From: Athripsodes cinereus
Taxonomy: Eukaryota > Arthropoda > Insecta > Trichoptera > Leptoceridae
DNA: 64,000 nucleotides
Reading direction: 5' to 3'
NCBI GenBank assembly: GCA_947579605.1
Contig: OX388307.1
Span: forward strand, 11,385,237-11,449,236
Below, piece after piece: positions 11,402 through 24,388 of this stretch (position 1 is the first letter of the stretch; each line of letters begins with the position of its first letter). Position numbers and translations under genes: made by a program. The notes below the pieces were generated by a model. That model was not told the DNA's origin. It saw only the letters and a list, made by a program, of their open reading frames with translations, and made no database searches.

Positions 11402-12018
11402 TAATGTGGTACAAGTTGTTGGATGATAGCTGACCACTGAAAGATTAACTTTTTATTTCATTTAAAGTAGCATTCACATTGCTTCACTTTGGATGATCAT
11501 CCAGAGTGCCAGGGTCAAACCTGTTCATCGAAAGTGAACACGTCTGTTCACCTTTGTTCATCCTATGCTTTCACTGCCATGTCAACACTTTCACTCGTGT
11601 TGTATGTAGTTTGACGTATTTTCGTATAAAAATAATTAAACAAATTCAAAAATGAAAAATAACTCTTAAAATAAAATAATATTCGCTCTCGACTGCATAA
11701 TAATTTTGAACATGATTCTGACATTCAATACAAATTCATAGAGAGTTTAACAAATAATAAGATAAAACTTGTTTATGGTCGTTTCAGTGAAAGGACCTTT
11801 CATCAAAATTATGACGAGTGGTAATCTCCTCTATTTAAAAAATACGGAGTAGAAGAAACAGCCCTTCATTAAAATTTGCCTGGATGTACTAAACGTTCTC
11901 AGAATTGTTCACGGGTTCAGCTTCTCGTTGAACAGACTTAAGAGTGAACACTGAAAGTGAAATAGTATGAACCTATTATTAAACAAAGTTTTTGGGCTAT
12001 GGCTATTGGCTACGTCGT
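11402..12018. other. Upstream flank of RpS9 with partial arms of the long-TIR element
   Basis: It contains words such as ggatgatcatcc, gttcatcgaaagtgaacac and, at 11764-11832, aacttgtttatggtcgtttc plus the next 50 bp of the long-TIR arm. The segment at about 11697-11760 is a direct copy of 10268-10320. No gene is seen. Confidence 0.5.
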
Positions 12019-12538
12019 CAGTGTGACCAGATTTGGTAGTTTCCTACTTTTTTGGTAGTTTTTGAGGCATTGGCAAGATGTTTAGTAGTTTTTATTTCTT
12101 TGGTAGTTTTTAGTAGTTTTGGTAGATAAATTATCGAATAATTGGGAAAAATACCCGATACTTACTGATTCCAATATAAATGTCGGTACAAATACCGAGT
12201 ACATTGTTGAAAAAGGTACTGCCAGAAAATATTGTTGAAGAAAACCGAGGAGTTTCTGAAATACTTCAAATTCCTATACCATTTTGAAAATTCGGTGACG
12301 GGGGAGGTAGAAATTTAAGCGTGTAACTGTTTTCGGTAGTCGGTATAAGTATCTGAAAAGTAACAATAGTCAGTACAAATACCCGGTAAAAAGGTACTGT
12401 GATAAAATATTGTTTAAGAAAACCGAGGAGTTCATGAAATACTTCAAATTCCTATACCATTTTAAGAATTTAGTAGTTTTTGGTAGTTTTTTTACTTCCC
12501 CATATAGTAGTTTTTGAAAATAAAATCTGGTCAAACTG
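12019..12538. mobile_element. Nonautonomous hAT-like element (520 bp) directly upstream of RpS9
   Basis: The ends are cagtgtgaccagattt and the complement of cagtttgaccagattt, a 16-bp TIR with one mismatch that begins with CAG. It is flanked by the perfect 8-bp duplication tacgtcgt (12011-12018 and 12539-12546), the length made by hAT transposases. The interior repeats ttggtagttttt and carries two tandem copies (about 12140-12280 and 12345-12470) of a module with aaaaccgaggagtt and cttcaaattcctataccatt. It has no ORF. Its right end lies 58 bp from the RpS9 TOP start. Confidence 0.85.
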
Positions 12539-12604
12539 TACGTCGTATTCAAAAGCCGAGCTTGCAACACTGTTTAGAACTTTAGAGTGCGGTGTCTGCC
12601 ATTT

Positions 12605-12658
12605 CCTCTTCCTTTTTAAAAAGTTTGTTTCGCCGGTGGAGGTCGTTTTTTGCGCCGT
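12605..12658 (+). promoter_or_regulatory. RpS9: RpS9 TOP transcription start and noncoding first exon
   Basis: cctcttccttttt (12605-12617) is a terminal oligopyrimidine tract of the kind that starts ribosomal-protein mRNAs and brings them under growth-dependent translational control. The exon ends at a GTAAGT donor (12659-12664) and is joined to an acceptor at 12967-12968. The exact start base is inferred. Confidence 0.65.
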
Positions 12659-12988
12659 GTAAGTAATTTCATTGAATCTTAACTTTGTATTCATTGTTCC
12701 ATTCAAATACCTTCAGTTTCATTTTTAAAAATATTACCTCTATCGAGTGGAATAAATTGATATTAACAGTTAATGGTGATTTTTACGATAAATGTGAATA
12801 TGATTTGTACCGTCACTGTGTGGTGGGCTAAATCGACTTACTGTGTGATAAAAATGTATCTTGTATTTAATTGGATTCCTGTCATAGAATTTATTTCTGT
12901 GAAGCTAATGAATTAGCGTACTCAAGTGTAATCAACTCGTGTTAGTTTATAACTTTATTCTTTTATAGGTTAGAGCGCACGCTTCAAA

Positions 12989-15133
<2,145 letters not shown>

Positions 15134-15480
15134 ACTCTTAATATATATTTTATAACAAATATAACTGTTTTACACCTCACAATTTTTGTTATTTGAATTT
15201 TCCTTTTTTACATTTCATATCTCTCGTCTGCTCTTCATAGGTATTCGTGATTGACAATTTTCCTCTTTTAAAGAAGAAACTTAAGACATTAAATTTGTGT
15301 TACACGGCCTGAATTTTGACTTGATAAATTTCTGAAGTCTTACTTTCAGTTAATTAGACTGACCGTGACAGTCTTTTGAACAGCAGTAGCACAAAAAATT
15401 GTGCATTGATTGCATCTATGAGTGTCCAGATAAGAAGGATAAGACAAATTTTCAATAATTCTGAGTGTTCTCCAGAAAAA

Positions 15481-15542
15481 TATTCAAATGAATGCCTTCC
15501 TAACCCATATAAGGATGGGAAAGGAAGGCATTCATTTGAATA
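15481..15542. repeat. Inverted repeat (21-bp perfect arms) downstream of RpS9
   Basis: The arms 15481-15501 and 15522-15542 (tattcaaatgaatgccttcc plus one base) are perfectly complementary around a 20-nt spacer. Complementarity continues outward with mismatches for roughly another 20 bp. This hairpin also explains the mirrored open frames seen on both strands here. Confidence 0.9.
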
Positions 15543-16019
15543 TATCTTCGGGGAATGCACCGAATTTAAGGTCGGTTGAGGTTCGATACTGCTATCTGGA
15601 TGCACCCAATGAAGAAAAACTAGTCCTAAGCATGTTGCTGACTTTTCATTGGCTATAATATGTAATATTGGAATAATAAAATTTTGTAGGTAAGATCTCC
15701 CAGTTTCCAACTTCAATGTTTTATAAATAATTTAGACTGCCTCCACAATATTTATGGCAATTGTCCTATTAGGGGATTGGAATGGTGGGTGTGTACTTTA
15801 CAAGCATGAAAAATTCAAGGAGATACACATACATGCTCCGATGTGCTAGGAGGATAAATAAAGTAATAGGTTACTGGATCTGGGTAGGAATGTGAAGCAT
15901 GTTCCACGAAGGTACATAAATATTAAAGAGAAGTGGTTGGCTAGGTTGTAGTCTACCAATGAAATTTTATACAAGCTGCGTTATTAGAACGTCGGTGTTA
16001 AGGTAGTAGAATTCCATAT

Positions 16020-16129
16020 CGAAAAATAAAACAGGTGTTTTATTCTACTAAAGATTATATTTTGTGAGAGAGACGTCTTTCTCACAAAATATAATCTTTA
16101 GTAGAATAAAACACCTGTTTTATTTTTCG
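16020..16129. repeat. Perfect 50-bp inverted repeat with 10-nt spacer
   Basis: The arm 16020-16069 is the exact reverse complement of 16080-16129, with spacer gagacgtctt. The 12-bp word cgttattagaac occurs at about 15979-15990 and again across the right edge (16128-16139), as if it were a target duplication around a 137-bp insert. No coding sequence. Confidence 0.9.
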
Positions 16130-16358
16130 TTATTAGAACTTTTTCTTTGGTCAACCTTAAAGTAGGGGTGATTTCTAAGGGTAGAATATCACTTGAGGAA
16201 AAAACTCGTCCATAGGATTCATAACCATTCCAGGTCTTCTGTTTATAGAACACGGAATAAGGAGATAATACGTCTTATTTTTATAATCTTATTCATTCAA
16301 TATATATTATTCGAATAACTGCGAGATTTTAATGCTGGTTTCTATAATTAAAAAAGGC

Positions 16359-16397
16359 AGCTCATTGCAAATCCAATCTCTGGATTTGCAATGAGCT
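16359..16397. repeat. Inverted repeat with 17-bp arms
   Basis: agctcattgcaaatcca (16359-16375) pairs exactly with 16381-16397 across a 5-nt loop. It is the third perfect hairpin within 1 kb. Confidence 0.85.
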
Positions 16398-16401
16398 ACT
16401 G

Positions 16402-16905
16402 GGCAGCGTTCATAGAGTCGTCGAGTGATCACTCGACGACGCTCCAGCCGTTCACGCGCCCGGAGCGAGTCACCCGACGACTCGCACTTTCGCGTTCAGG
16501 ATGTCGTCGGGCGTACAACCGAACAACCGAATTCATAGCAGGGTGATTATCGCTCTGACAGTTAACTTGACGTTTGAGTGATGATGGCTGTCAAAACAAT
16601 TGCGAAGTTAATCGTAATTATGATGTATTCTTGTCGTATACAATTTTTCAAAATAGAAAATCATATTTTTTTAGTTAAAGATGTGAAATGGAAGAGAAAT
16701 TAAAAAAGTTAGTGCAGATTTTTCAGATCGCGAATGAATTTTACGAAAATTGCGCCATTACAATGAAATTTGGATCATAAAACGCTCAAAGTTGTTCACG
16801 ATATCCGGGGTGACATTCGCCACTCACTGCAACTTCATGGTCGCTCAGGTCACTCGACGTCGAGCGATAATCATGCTATCGTGAACCCAGCCCTGCCTTA
16901 CCAAA
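16402..16905. mobile_element. Possible MITE with CTCGACGAC-type palindromic ends
   Basis: A perfect 24-bp palindrome lies at 16417-16440, with centre tgatca and ends gtcgtcgag. Near the other end, ctcgacgtcgag and a gttcacgatag-like word recur in inverse orientation. The segment is richer in G+C than its flanks. Ends and target duplication are not resolved, and there is no coding sequence. Confidence 0.35.
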
Positions 16906-17731
16906 ATGTTAAAAAAAGTAGCATTCGCCAAATGTATGGAACTAATAGATAGGATAAAACATTCCCCCTTTCTTAAAAAAAATAGAGGGTAGTAAAGAGT
17001 AAGTAGGTATCTATAGCTACATCATAAAACATGACTCACTCTCACCCTTTGAAAATCCACTGGAGGAAGAGGGAGAGATGATTATTATTCTATATCATAG
17101 TTGTTGTGAAAGGGATAGATACAAATCATAGATACTCAATTTGAATTTAGTAGGTACGTAATAATTATAATATTATTTTCATTTATCAGCTGCTTATTTA
17201 AATTTCACAGAAAATCAAGAACAGCATTAGGTAAATAAATAAGCCAACCATGAAGTTGAGCTTAGGTAAGAAATTACTTATTCAAACTGTATATTTTTGT
17301 GAATTTTCTGATTCTTTTATTTTTCAGCACGTAATACTTATCACATATTTTTTTGTGGCGTAAAAAATACTTATGACGTAGGTACGTTGGTTTTGTTTGA
17401 CGTGCATGTATAAAAAATAAATAAAAAGATTTATATTTCTACATACCTAACTGTATAATATAATCTGAGGGTAGCTAAGCAGTAATGATTGTTTTTTAGC
17501 GATTCAGTATAACAAATAAATTGGATACCTATTGGATAGTTTGATAAATTACCTACCTAAGAAGTCGAAAGACATCTCTCTCACGTTGTTTAATTTATGG
17601 TCAAACGAAACGCTCGTTTCAATATATCCAATTACGAAATCATCCTGCTTGTATATCAATATTATAAATAAAACATATAAACATAAAATTGAAAGGTTTG
17701 GGAAGATATCCAACCCTCGTGGAGGTGATCT

Positions 17732-17743
17732 GGCGCATGCGCC
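17732..17743. promoter_or_regulatory. NRF-1/ewg-type palindromic site upstream of the rhomboid gene
   Basis: ggcgcatgcgcc matches the NRF-1 family consensus and sits in a locally G+C-richer stretch (17715-17900), about 1.9 kb upstream of the rhomboid ATG. It may mark that gene's promoter. The link is inferred from position only. Confidence 0.35.
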
Positions 17744-18289
17744 GCTGTGGCAAAGAGGGAAATGCAGGCGACTTTCACTTGCTAGAGGCATTCCTATAAA
17801 CAACATAACCTCAATACTTAGGGTTCGATATTACACTAGATTATCATCCCTCTCATTTGTACATTGTGTTTGGTGTTTTGGCGGGCGCCATTTATGTTAT
17901 CTGTTTCATGTTTTCATTAATTTAAACAAAATAAGTTCATAAGTTATTTCTGCACCAATTCATTAAACTGAAGTGTTTTGTGATAATAAATAATTTATAC
18001 ATAATATACAATTCATACTGAAACATGTGCTTGAACAGTGGGCAATGAACTCCGTTTGTTTATACCAGTTTGATAACAAAAAAGTGACAAGGTAAAAATA
18101 ATATTACCTGTATTCCTATTCTTTTAATTCATCCAATTAATGAGATTTTAGTGTCACGTATCGTTAGTTGTATTATATTCTTTCATATTAACAAAAATAC
18201 GAAAATGAAGTAAAGAACTGTAGATACATTATAGAAGTTTCTCTAACAGGTGAAGTACATAAATTAACTATTATTGAACATACGAAGGG

Positions 18290-18545
18290 TCTCCGTAATA
18301 AGTCCGTAAAGAAATCTGTAGATTATCGGATACATCGGGCGTAGATGGACGACAGTATCGAAAAACTGATCATGACAGGAACCACGACGGATCAAAGACT
18401 TCGAACTCCGTCAATTAACAATGCGATACACCTGGCTGAGAACAGAAGTGGATGGCGAAAGGTTGTCCATAAGAAGCCATCTGCAGATCACGACCCCCAG
18501 AATTGAGGAAACGAAGAAGAGAGAGAGAGCCAGATTACTTTTATT
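18290..18545 (+). pseudogene. RTE-like LINE, C-terminal remnant
   Basis: In the plus strand the frame reads DDSIEKLIMTGTTTDQRLR, then AIHLAENRSGWRKVVHKK and DHDPQN. The AEDRxxWR...DHDPQ ending is the C terminus of RTE-type polyproteins and closely resembles the end of the copy at 42109. It is frameshifted and 5'-truncated, and sits in the presumed 5' intron of the rhomboid gene. Confidence 0.55.
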
Positions 18546-19592
18546 AATCATTTTCATAAAATGCATTACGCATTCTTAATCATATTAAAAATAGTTTCAT
18601 CCAATTCGCTGAAATTAAATAGAAAAACTAAGTAATTCAGTAAAATTATTTTTACTGAAATTGAAAGTTCTCTATACTATTGTAAAAGGCAGGTTCCTGA
18701 TATTTATGAATACCATAGTATACACAGCTGTCAAACACAATAGTATAAAATCAGGCGGAAGTTCACTAAAGATTTTCAGTAAAAGTATTTTGGGATTTGT
18801 ATCACAATAATTATATTTTCTCTAAAATCTAAAATACGCAAGGTTTGTTAATGTTTACAAGTATCTTATGAGTATAAGTTAAAGCTAAAAAATAATAAGG
18901 AATTAATTTTTGTTTCAGAATATATTAGTAAGATGTCGCTGGCTGTTCCACTCTATAAAGTGTGCTGCCGGTGACAGTATGTCTTCGGCAGCAAAATGTT
19001 TAAATAGCGAAGACTCGAACCATCTGTGAATTGTTTTAAGACTGATAAAATTGATAAAAAAATATTTGTAACTGCTTTCTTTGAATAAATTAAGTGTTCA
19101 TTCCTACTTTACTATACAATTTATAAGAATATTCTTAACCAATAATAAATTCACGATGATTAAGAAATAGTATTTTTTCACTTTTCTACCATTGAATAAA
19201 ATACCTTTGTAAAGATGTAGATCTTAGAATTTCACGAATGCAATAGACATTTCTTATAAATAACGTGTTCATAATTAATAATAATAACATACCCAATAAA
19301 AATCGTATCATGTGGTGTTCAATAAATTAATAAATTTGTAGAATATTTCTAATAATATTTTTGTCTATAAAGTGGCTTTCAAATCATTTTCGTCAAATTC
19401 CGTCCAAAAAATAATAAAACATAAAAATAAATTAATTAGTTGTAAAATTAATAATATCAGAAAATCAAAGTGTTCGGAAATAATACCTGAAAATCTAATT
19501 ATTGTAGAAATTAACAAAACCTATATATCCGGATGTAGTGAAGAAAAACTTTTGGTAAAATTGTGCATAGATAATATTTTAAATTGTTCAAC

Positions 19593-20555
19593 ATGGAGTC
19601 AAAAATGTCATTATGGCTCAGCGGAATCAGTCAAGTTCACGAAGAACCTCCTACGACTACAGCTGTAGCCATATCCACTAATACTTCTATGGAGTCAGGA
19701 ATCGAGGCTGGGCCCATCCCAACCATCACCGGGTCTTTGGGCTCAGGCACAAGGGGTTCCTTAGGAACAATATCGAGAGTAGGCCTAGACAATGAACCAA
19801 TGTACGATACAGATCATACAGATCTTGGGTCAGACGTGGATGAGGCTGAAATAAGAAGAGAATTACTAAACGATGTAAGTTTCACGCTGTCTTCTATGTC
19901 TTTTGATGATATTCCATTTTTCCATGTTGTATTCAGATTGGGTAGATAAAGGTATTTTATTTGTAGTTCATTTTACTTGTTAGAAATATTTTTGTTCGAT
20001 AAAAATTTGTATAATGCACACAAAGTTCGCATCAATTTTTTCACCCCTTCTTTAATTAACAATATCAATTAGGTATGTTATTCAGGATTTTATGTAACTA
20101 ATATTTAAAAAGTTCTTCAGATCCATAAGTTAATATATATATTTGATGTTCACTAACTATTTATTTTGTTTTCCAGAAATGGAGAATACTTTTCGATAAG
20201 GTGAGAAGTTCTTTCATATTTTATTATAAAATTCAATGTAGCATTTTGAGAAAACAATTTACATAAATTTACATGTTAATAATAATACAAAATAATAATT
20301 CTTTATAGTTTGATCCGGAAGGATTCGGTGAAATACCTTGGCCAGACTTTTTAAAAGCTCTCAAATCTCCTGAAATGATGTCCAACATTCCTAGTAACAA
20401 GAGAGATGTGAGTATAATAAAACAGTGTATACAATTTAATTCAATATTATTTCAATACATAGCTTAACTAGCTATATTTTATATTACAGGTTTTATTAGA
20501 GAAAGCTCGTCACGCGAAATCCACTGCAATTACATTTCAGGACTTTGTAAATACG
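19593..20555 (+). CDS. rho-4: EF-hand rhomboid protease (rho-4/RHBDL3 type), N-terminal exons only
   Basis: Rhomboids are intramembrane serine proteases; this subgroup carries calcium-binding EF-hands ahead of the membrane domain. Four exons (19593-19874, 20177-20200, 20309-20407, 20490-20555), all phase 0 with GT-AG borders, give 157 residues. The first 94 are a low-complexity Ser/Thr/Gly tail ending in DEAEIRRELLND. The next three exons read KWRILFDK, FDPEGFGEIPWPDFLKAL and DVLLEKARHAKSTAITFQDF. This matches the paired EF-hand region of RHBDL3 (WKVLFDQFDPGNTGYI and VLLALADSHADGQIGYQDF) block for block. The second exon is a 24-nt micro-exon. The start is the first ATG after in-frame upstream sequence. 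The exon with the catalytic GxSG and the transmembrane helices was not found, so the family call rests on the EF-hand part. Confidence 0.68.
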
Positions 20556-21186
20556 GTAAGTGCGCTTGAGCAAATTGATCTATTTTCATATTTTTTTTGT
20601 TTATAATTGTTTTTACGAATATTTTATATCATGGCAGTGCATAGTAAAGCATTGTTTTTTGTTATTTTGATATGATCGAATTCGTACGAACAGTATTTCT
20701 GTGCGTCCGCTTGTTTGTTTGTTGGGTGTATTCAGATTATCTGTTCTCCACTCGATAAAGATTTACATAAAGGTTGAGATTATTTCTCACGATCAAACTC
20801 ACTGTACATAATTGATACACATGAGTGTTTATAATATATAACTAAGTAACTAATAATGATAATACATAACCAACTATGTATATCGAATTGAGTCATTAAA
20901 GTGTGTAGGTATCGTATGAGCTACAAACAAATACTACGTAGAAATTTTCGATCTCGATTCATATCGTATTAACTTTATAAAATTAGCCGCCTTAGCCGCA
21001 AAAAACAATGCTTTTTCAATATCCATCGATTGTAATATTTCGTAGGAATGAAATCGATCACTAATGATTGGAATTTAGAAAAATTAATATACGTACCTAC
21101 TTGCATTCAACTTAATTTATATTGTGACTAGTATTTTTAGATTCAGAATAAAATATTGTAATGAAAATTTGTATATACCTACGTAC
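20556..21186 (+). other. Intron sequence after the last mapped rhomboid exon
   Basis: A GTAAGT donor at 20556 opens an intron. This stretch is A+T-rich with no recognisable exon or element. Confidence 0.45.
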
Positions 21187-21577
21187 TAGTGTTGTAACAA
21201 ATGTGTGATTTTGGATATTCGCGGATGCGAATATTTGTTGCCGACATTCGCGAATGCGAATAGCGAATATTGACTTGCTTAAATTTCTACAATTGCTCAA
21301 ACATTGAAAATTCTATCCCCCGTCGCCGATTTTTCAAAATGGTATAGGAATTTAAAATATTTTAAAACTCCTCGGTTTTCTTAAAGAATATTTTCTTGCA
21401 GTACCTTTTTCTACAATGTACCGGGTAAGTATACGGCACTTTTACCGAATATCCGATACTTTATCACTAAAATAATATTCGCAAAACATTCGCATATTTT
21501 TTGCGAATACGAATGCGAATACTTTGAAATCTGCGAATATTCGCAAATGCGAATACGAATATTTGTTACATCATTTA
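21187..21577. mobile_element. hAT-like MITE (391 bp) rich in GCGAATATTCGC words
   Basis: It is flanked by the 7-bp direct repeat tacgtac (21180-21186 and 21578-21584). The ends tagtgttgtaacaaat and the complement of taaatgatgtaacaaat are similar but imperfect. Near both ends are many copies of gcgaatattcgc/gcgaatgcgaata. The centre (about 21313-21433) is an inverted copy of the accgaggag module found twice in the element at 12019-12538. There is no ORF. Confidence 0.65.
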
Positions 21578-21589
21578 TACGTACATACA

Positions 21590-21790
21590 TACCATCACGC
21601 AGCTTTCCTCGTGGGGTAGGCAGAAAGGATCGAGCTCCACCTACTCCTATACTTGCATACACCTCACTATTAAACATAATTACTCATGCACGTTCTCCTG
21701 TTCAATGTGCTCAAAACGTGACCGTCCTGAAGGATCTGGTTTAGGTACGTGATATTGCCATTTGATCCTCGGACGGCCACGTCTCTGACC
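21590..21790 (-). mobile_element. RTE-like LINE 3' remnant
   Basis: The plus strand shows cgtggggtaggcagaaagg followed by cacgttctcctgttc and atcctcggacggccacg. This is the reverse complement of an RTE-like C-terminal GRPRxTW region plus 3' UTR. The same order occurs at 59255-59620. It is degenerate. Confidence 0.55.
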
Positions 21791-22019
21791 ACCTAATGTA
21801 GGTACCTAATCAAATAGATTTTATAAATATTCTTCCCTGTATTTTATAATCAAGGTACTTATTCCATTTGGAGTGTAAATACTTGCCTGTGCCTCTTTGA
21901 TTCGTACCTATTTGCAGTGTTTTTTTTCAATTTCAAAATTGAAGAATACTTGTCTCAAACTTTATACTGTGTGATTTGATTTGAAAATAAAATCGAAGCA
22001 CATCGATTTCCCACTGGTC

Positions 22020-22175
22020 CGTGTTGAGATGCCGATGAGTGGGTGTATTGGAGACGACATCCCCGCCTCCTACACAAGGCGAGACTCGGCTCGATCCCGG
22101 ACCCTGGCCAACCATCTCACGTGGGGTATTTGGACACCATTTATTTTTATTATTATTATATTACCGACTCAAACT
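22020..22175 (+). mobile_element. Possible tRNA-derived SINE
   Basis: A G+C-rich block carries a B-box-like ggctcgatcccgg, preceded by gatgagtgggtgtattgg and followed by an ATT-rich tail (ttatttttattattattata). It stands out from the surrounding A+T-rich DNA. No second copy was identified in the window, so the call is weak. Confidence 0.35.
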
Positions 22176-22179
22176 TTTA

Positions 22180-23590
22180 TTCAATTTATCGTATCATATC
22201 TTTTATTTTCGATTTCAAGTGACAAGAGTGGAATATAATGTATATAATCAAAACATAATAAATTATAATCCTATCCATATTAGCCTAACTACTTTACACA
22301 CTATTCCCAAACGTCCTGATAAATAAAATAAATATCATAATTATATTACATTATAGAGACATTCTTAGGATATTCTAAGATTAAATTTTAAACGGAATTT
22401 AAAGACGAACTCAATTTAAAGGTAACGTTACCCTTGATCTAAATAAAGGAAAATTATATATAGTCTTATTTGTTAATTTTTTTCAGCATTTTAGCATTTG
22501 TTTTGATCACATTTTCTGAAAATTTTAAATGCCCATGTTTAAACAAAATAAAACACGGTTCAGTATAAATAATTATCGTTGGTAGGTCACAATAATCGCG
22601 ATCAACTTTCTTCATCATCGTTTTCTCCGCTTTGGAAAATCAATCCTGGGTTTTGCTTCCTTGAAATATTCTTTTTTGTATCACTTTATTAGCCAGTTTT
22701 ATGATATTGCTACAAAGCATTAATTATTACTTTTTGAACTATTCATAAGCAATTGAGAAACAAATAGAGAAGCAACCAGAATAAAAAAGAAATGTGTTTT
22801 TTATTAACTGTGTTTTTATCTATTAGATCAACGACCGCCGCCTTAACAAAGGACCCTAACAATAAAGGTTGATACCTTAAAACAAACAATTTGTAAAATT
22901 TAGTATAAATAATGAAATGGGTTACATTCTTTACTGTTAAATAATAATTGTCGGAAAATTTCTAAGCCTCTACATACAATGACAAAATAGCTAATTAAAT
23001 ATGACTGTTATCATACATTCTTGTCGATTTATCACCAAATAAATGCCACATTAAATAAATATTCAATTTTATTTTTTAATCTTAATTAAGCTATAACGCC
23101 ATCTAAATTAATTGGTAATTAAATAAAAGATTAAAATAGAACCTTTATAAACGCGCCGTATCCGATTCAAAATAAATTCTTATAATACATATCTAATATA
23201 ATGGAACTATGGATACTGGAAAAAAAAACCAAAAAAATCCCAAACAAAGTCTTCTTTATTCCTATATATTATGTACTTTGAAGTTTTTTTGAAACGATTC
23301 GTAATGATCATTCAAAAGAGATAAATTGAAAAATTCCAAAAATATATACATTATTTTTTGATTTATAATTGATTATTTTTTGTTACTTGTTACAAGTTTG
23401 TTAATTAATTTTTTTCGTTAATAACAAATAAAAATATGATTTGGTATTTTACTAGTTACTTTATTATCACCTAGGTAACTGCAATATAGGATACTATATA
23501 GTAAAATTCTATATCATATTTTTATTTATTATCAATAGACATGGAGTTTTACAAAATGAATACTTGTAAAATACTTTAATAATAAATAAT
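22180..23590. other. A+T-rich interval, no gene seen
   Basis: Low-complexity, strongly A+T-rich DNA. Open frames are short and start with non-ATG codons. I see no repeat with defined ends. Confidence 0.45.
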
Positions 23591-23599
23591 GATGATAGA

Positions 23600-24388
23600 A
23601 TGGACATATGGAAATCCAAGTCTCTCCATGGTCGATTCTATGAAGTGTTAACATCTCAGAATGTTGATACTGTGGATTCGGTCCATTGGTTGAGATTTGG
23701 AGATCTTTTTGGCGAAACAGAAGGATTTGTTTGTGCCATTCAAGACCAAGTAATAGTCACAAACAATTATTCTAAATTTATAATGAAACAAAATATTTCG
23801 GATAGATGCAGAGCCTGTTATCGGGAGGGAGAGACATTAAGACATATTTTGTCTGAATGTTCTCTTCTTTCCGGAACAGACTATTTGAAAAGACATGATC
23901 AGGTAGCAAAAATATTACATCAAAATTTAGCTTTGAAATTTAAATTAATTGAACAGGAATCAAAATTACCATACTATAATTATTGTCCAGTATCGGTACT
24001 TGAAAACAATGACACTAAACTCTACTGGGATCGACCAATTCAAACTGATCGAACTATTATAGCTAATCGACCAGATATTGTGTTGGTTGATCGCAGATGC
24101 CGTAAAACATACATCATAGACATCACTATACCGCACGATGAAAATTTAAATAAAGCTGAGCAAGATAAGATAATAAAATATCTTGATCTTGCTCATGAAA
24201 TCAAAGATATGTGGAGAACACCTTCCACAATCATCGTGCCTATAGTATTGTCTGTGAATGGTTTAATACCTAAGAGTCTGTCAAGCAATCTCAGAAAACT
24301 GGGAGTAGATGACAGGCTCAAACACAGCATGCAGAAGGCCGTACTTCTATCGTCCACCAGGATAGTAAGAAGGTTTTTGTCCCTGTAG
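23600..24388 (+). CDS. RLE-type non-LTR retrotransposon (R2-like group), C-terminal zinc knuckle and endonuclease
   Basis: The intact 262-codon frame begins at an ATG near the truncation point. It is the C-terminal third of a single-ORF LINE that nicks DNA with a restriction-like endonuclease. A WLRFGDLFGETEGF and AIQDQVIVTNNY stretch is followed by a C70-x2-C73-x8-H82-x4-C87 knuckle. The endonuclease core follows, with RPDI at 157-160 and the second acidic residue D174 in IIDITIP. The closing part is PIVLSVNGLIPKSLSSNL. The RT domain is missing, so the copy is 5'-truncated. Elements of this group often insert at fixed sites such as rDNA; here the flanks are ordinary A+T-rich DNA. The related fragment at 10313-10699 supports a family. 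The exact clade is unresolved. Confidence 0.8.
   Translation: MDIWKSKSLHGRFYEVLTSQNVDTVDSVHWLRFGDLFGETEGFVCAIQDQVIVTNNYSKFIMKQNISDRCRACYREGETLRHILSECSLLSGTDYLKRHDQVAKILHQNLALKFKLIEQESKLPYYNYCPVSVLENNDTKLYWDRPIQTDRTIIANRPDIVLVDRRCRKTYIIDITIPHDENLNKAEQDKIIKYLDLAHEIKDMWRTPSTIIVPIVLSVNGLIPKSLSSNLRKLGVDDRLKHSMQKAVLLSSTRIVRRFLSL

Noticed and set aside
15354..15716. Open frames on both strands over the hairpin downstream of RpS9
   Set aside because: They arise from the inverted repeat, mirror each other across strands, and have no family resemblance.
17532..17942. 136-codon plus frame near the presumed rhomboid promoter
   Set aside because: Its composition is non-coding, it has no homology that I recognise, and it overlaps a promoter-like stretch.
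18925..19018. Possible exon after tttcag (frame beginning MSLAVPLYKVCCR)
   Set aside because: Only a dozen codons before a weak GTGACA donor. It does not extend the rhomboid frame, and the 19593 start is better supported.
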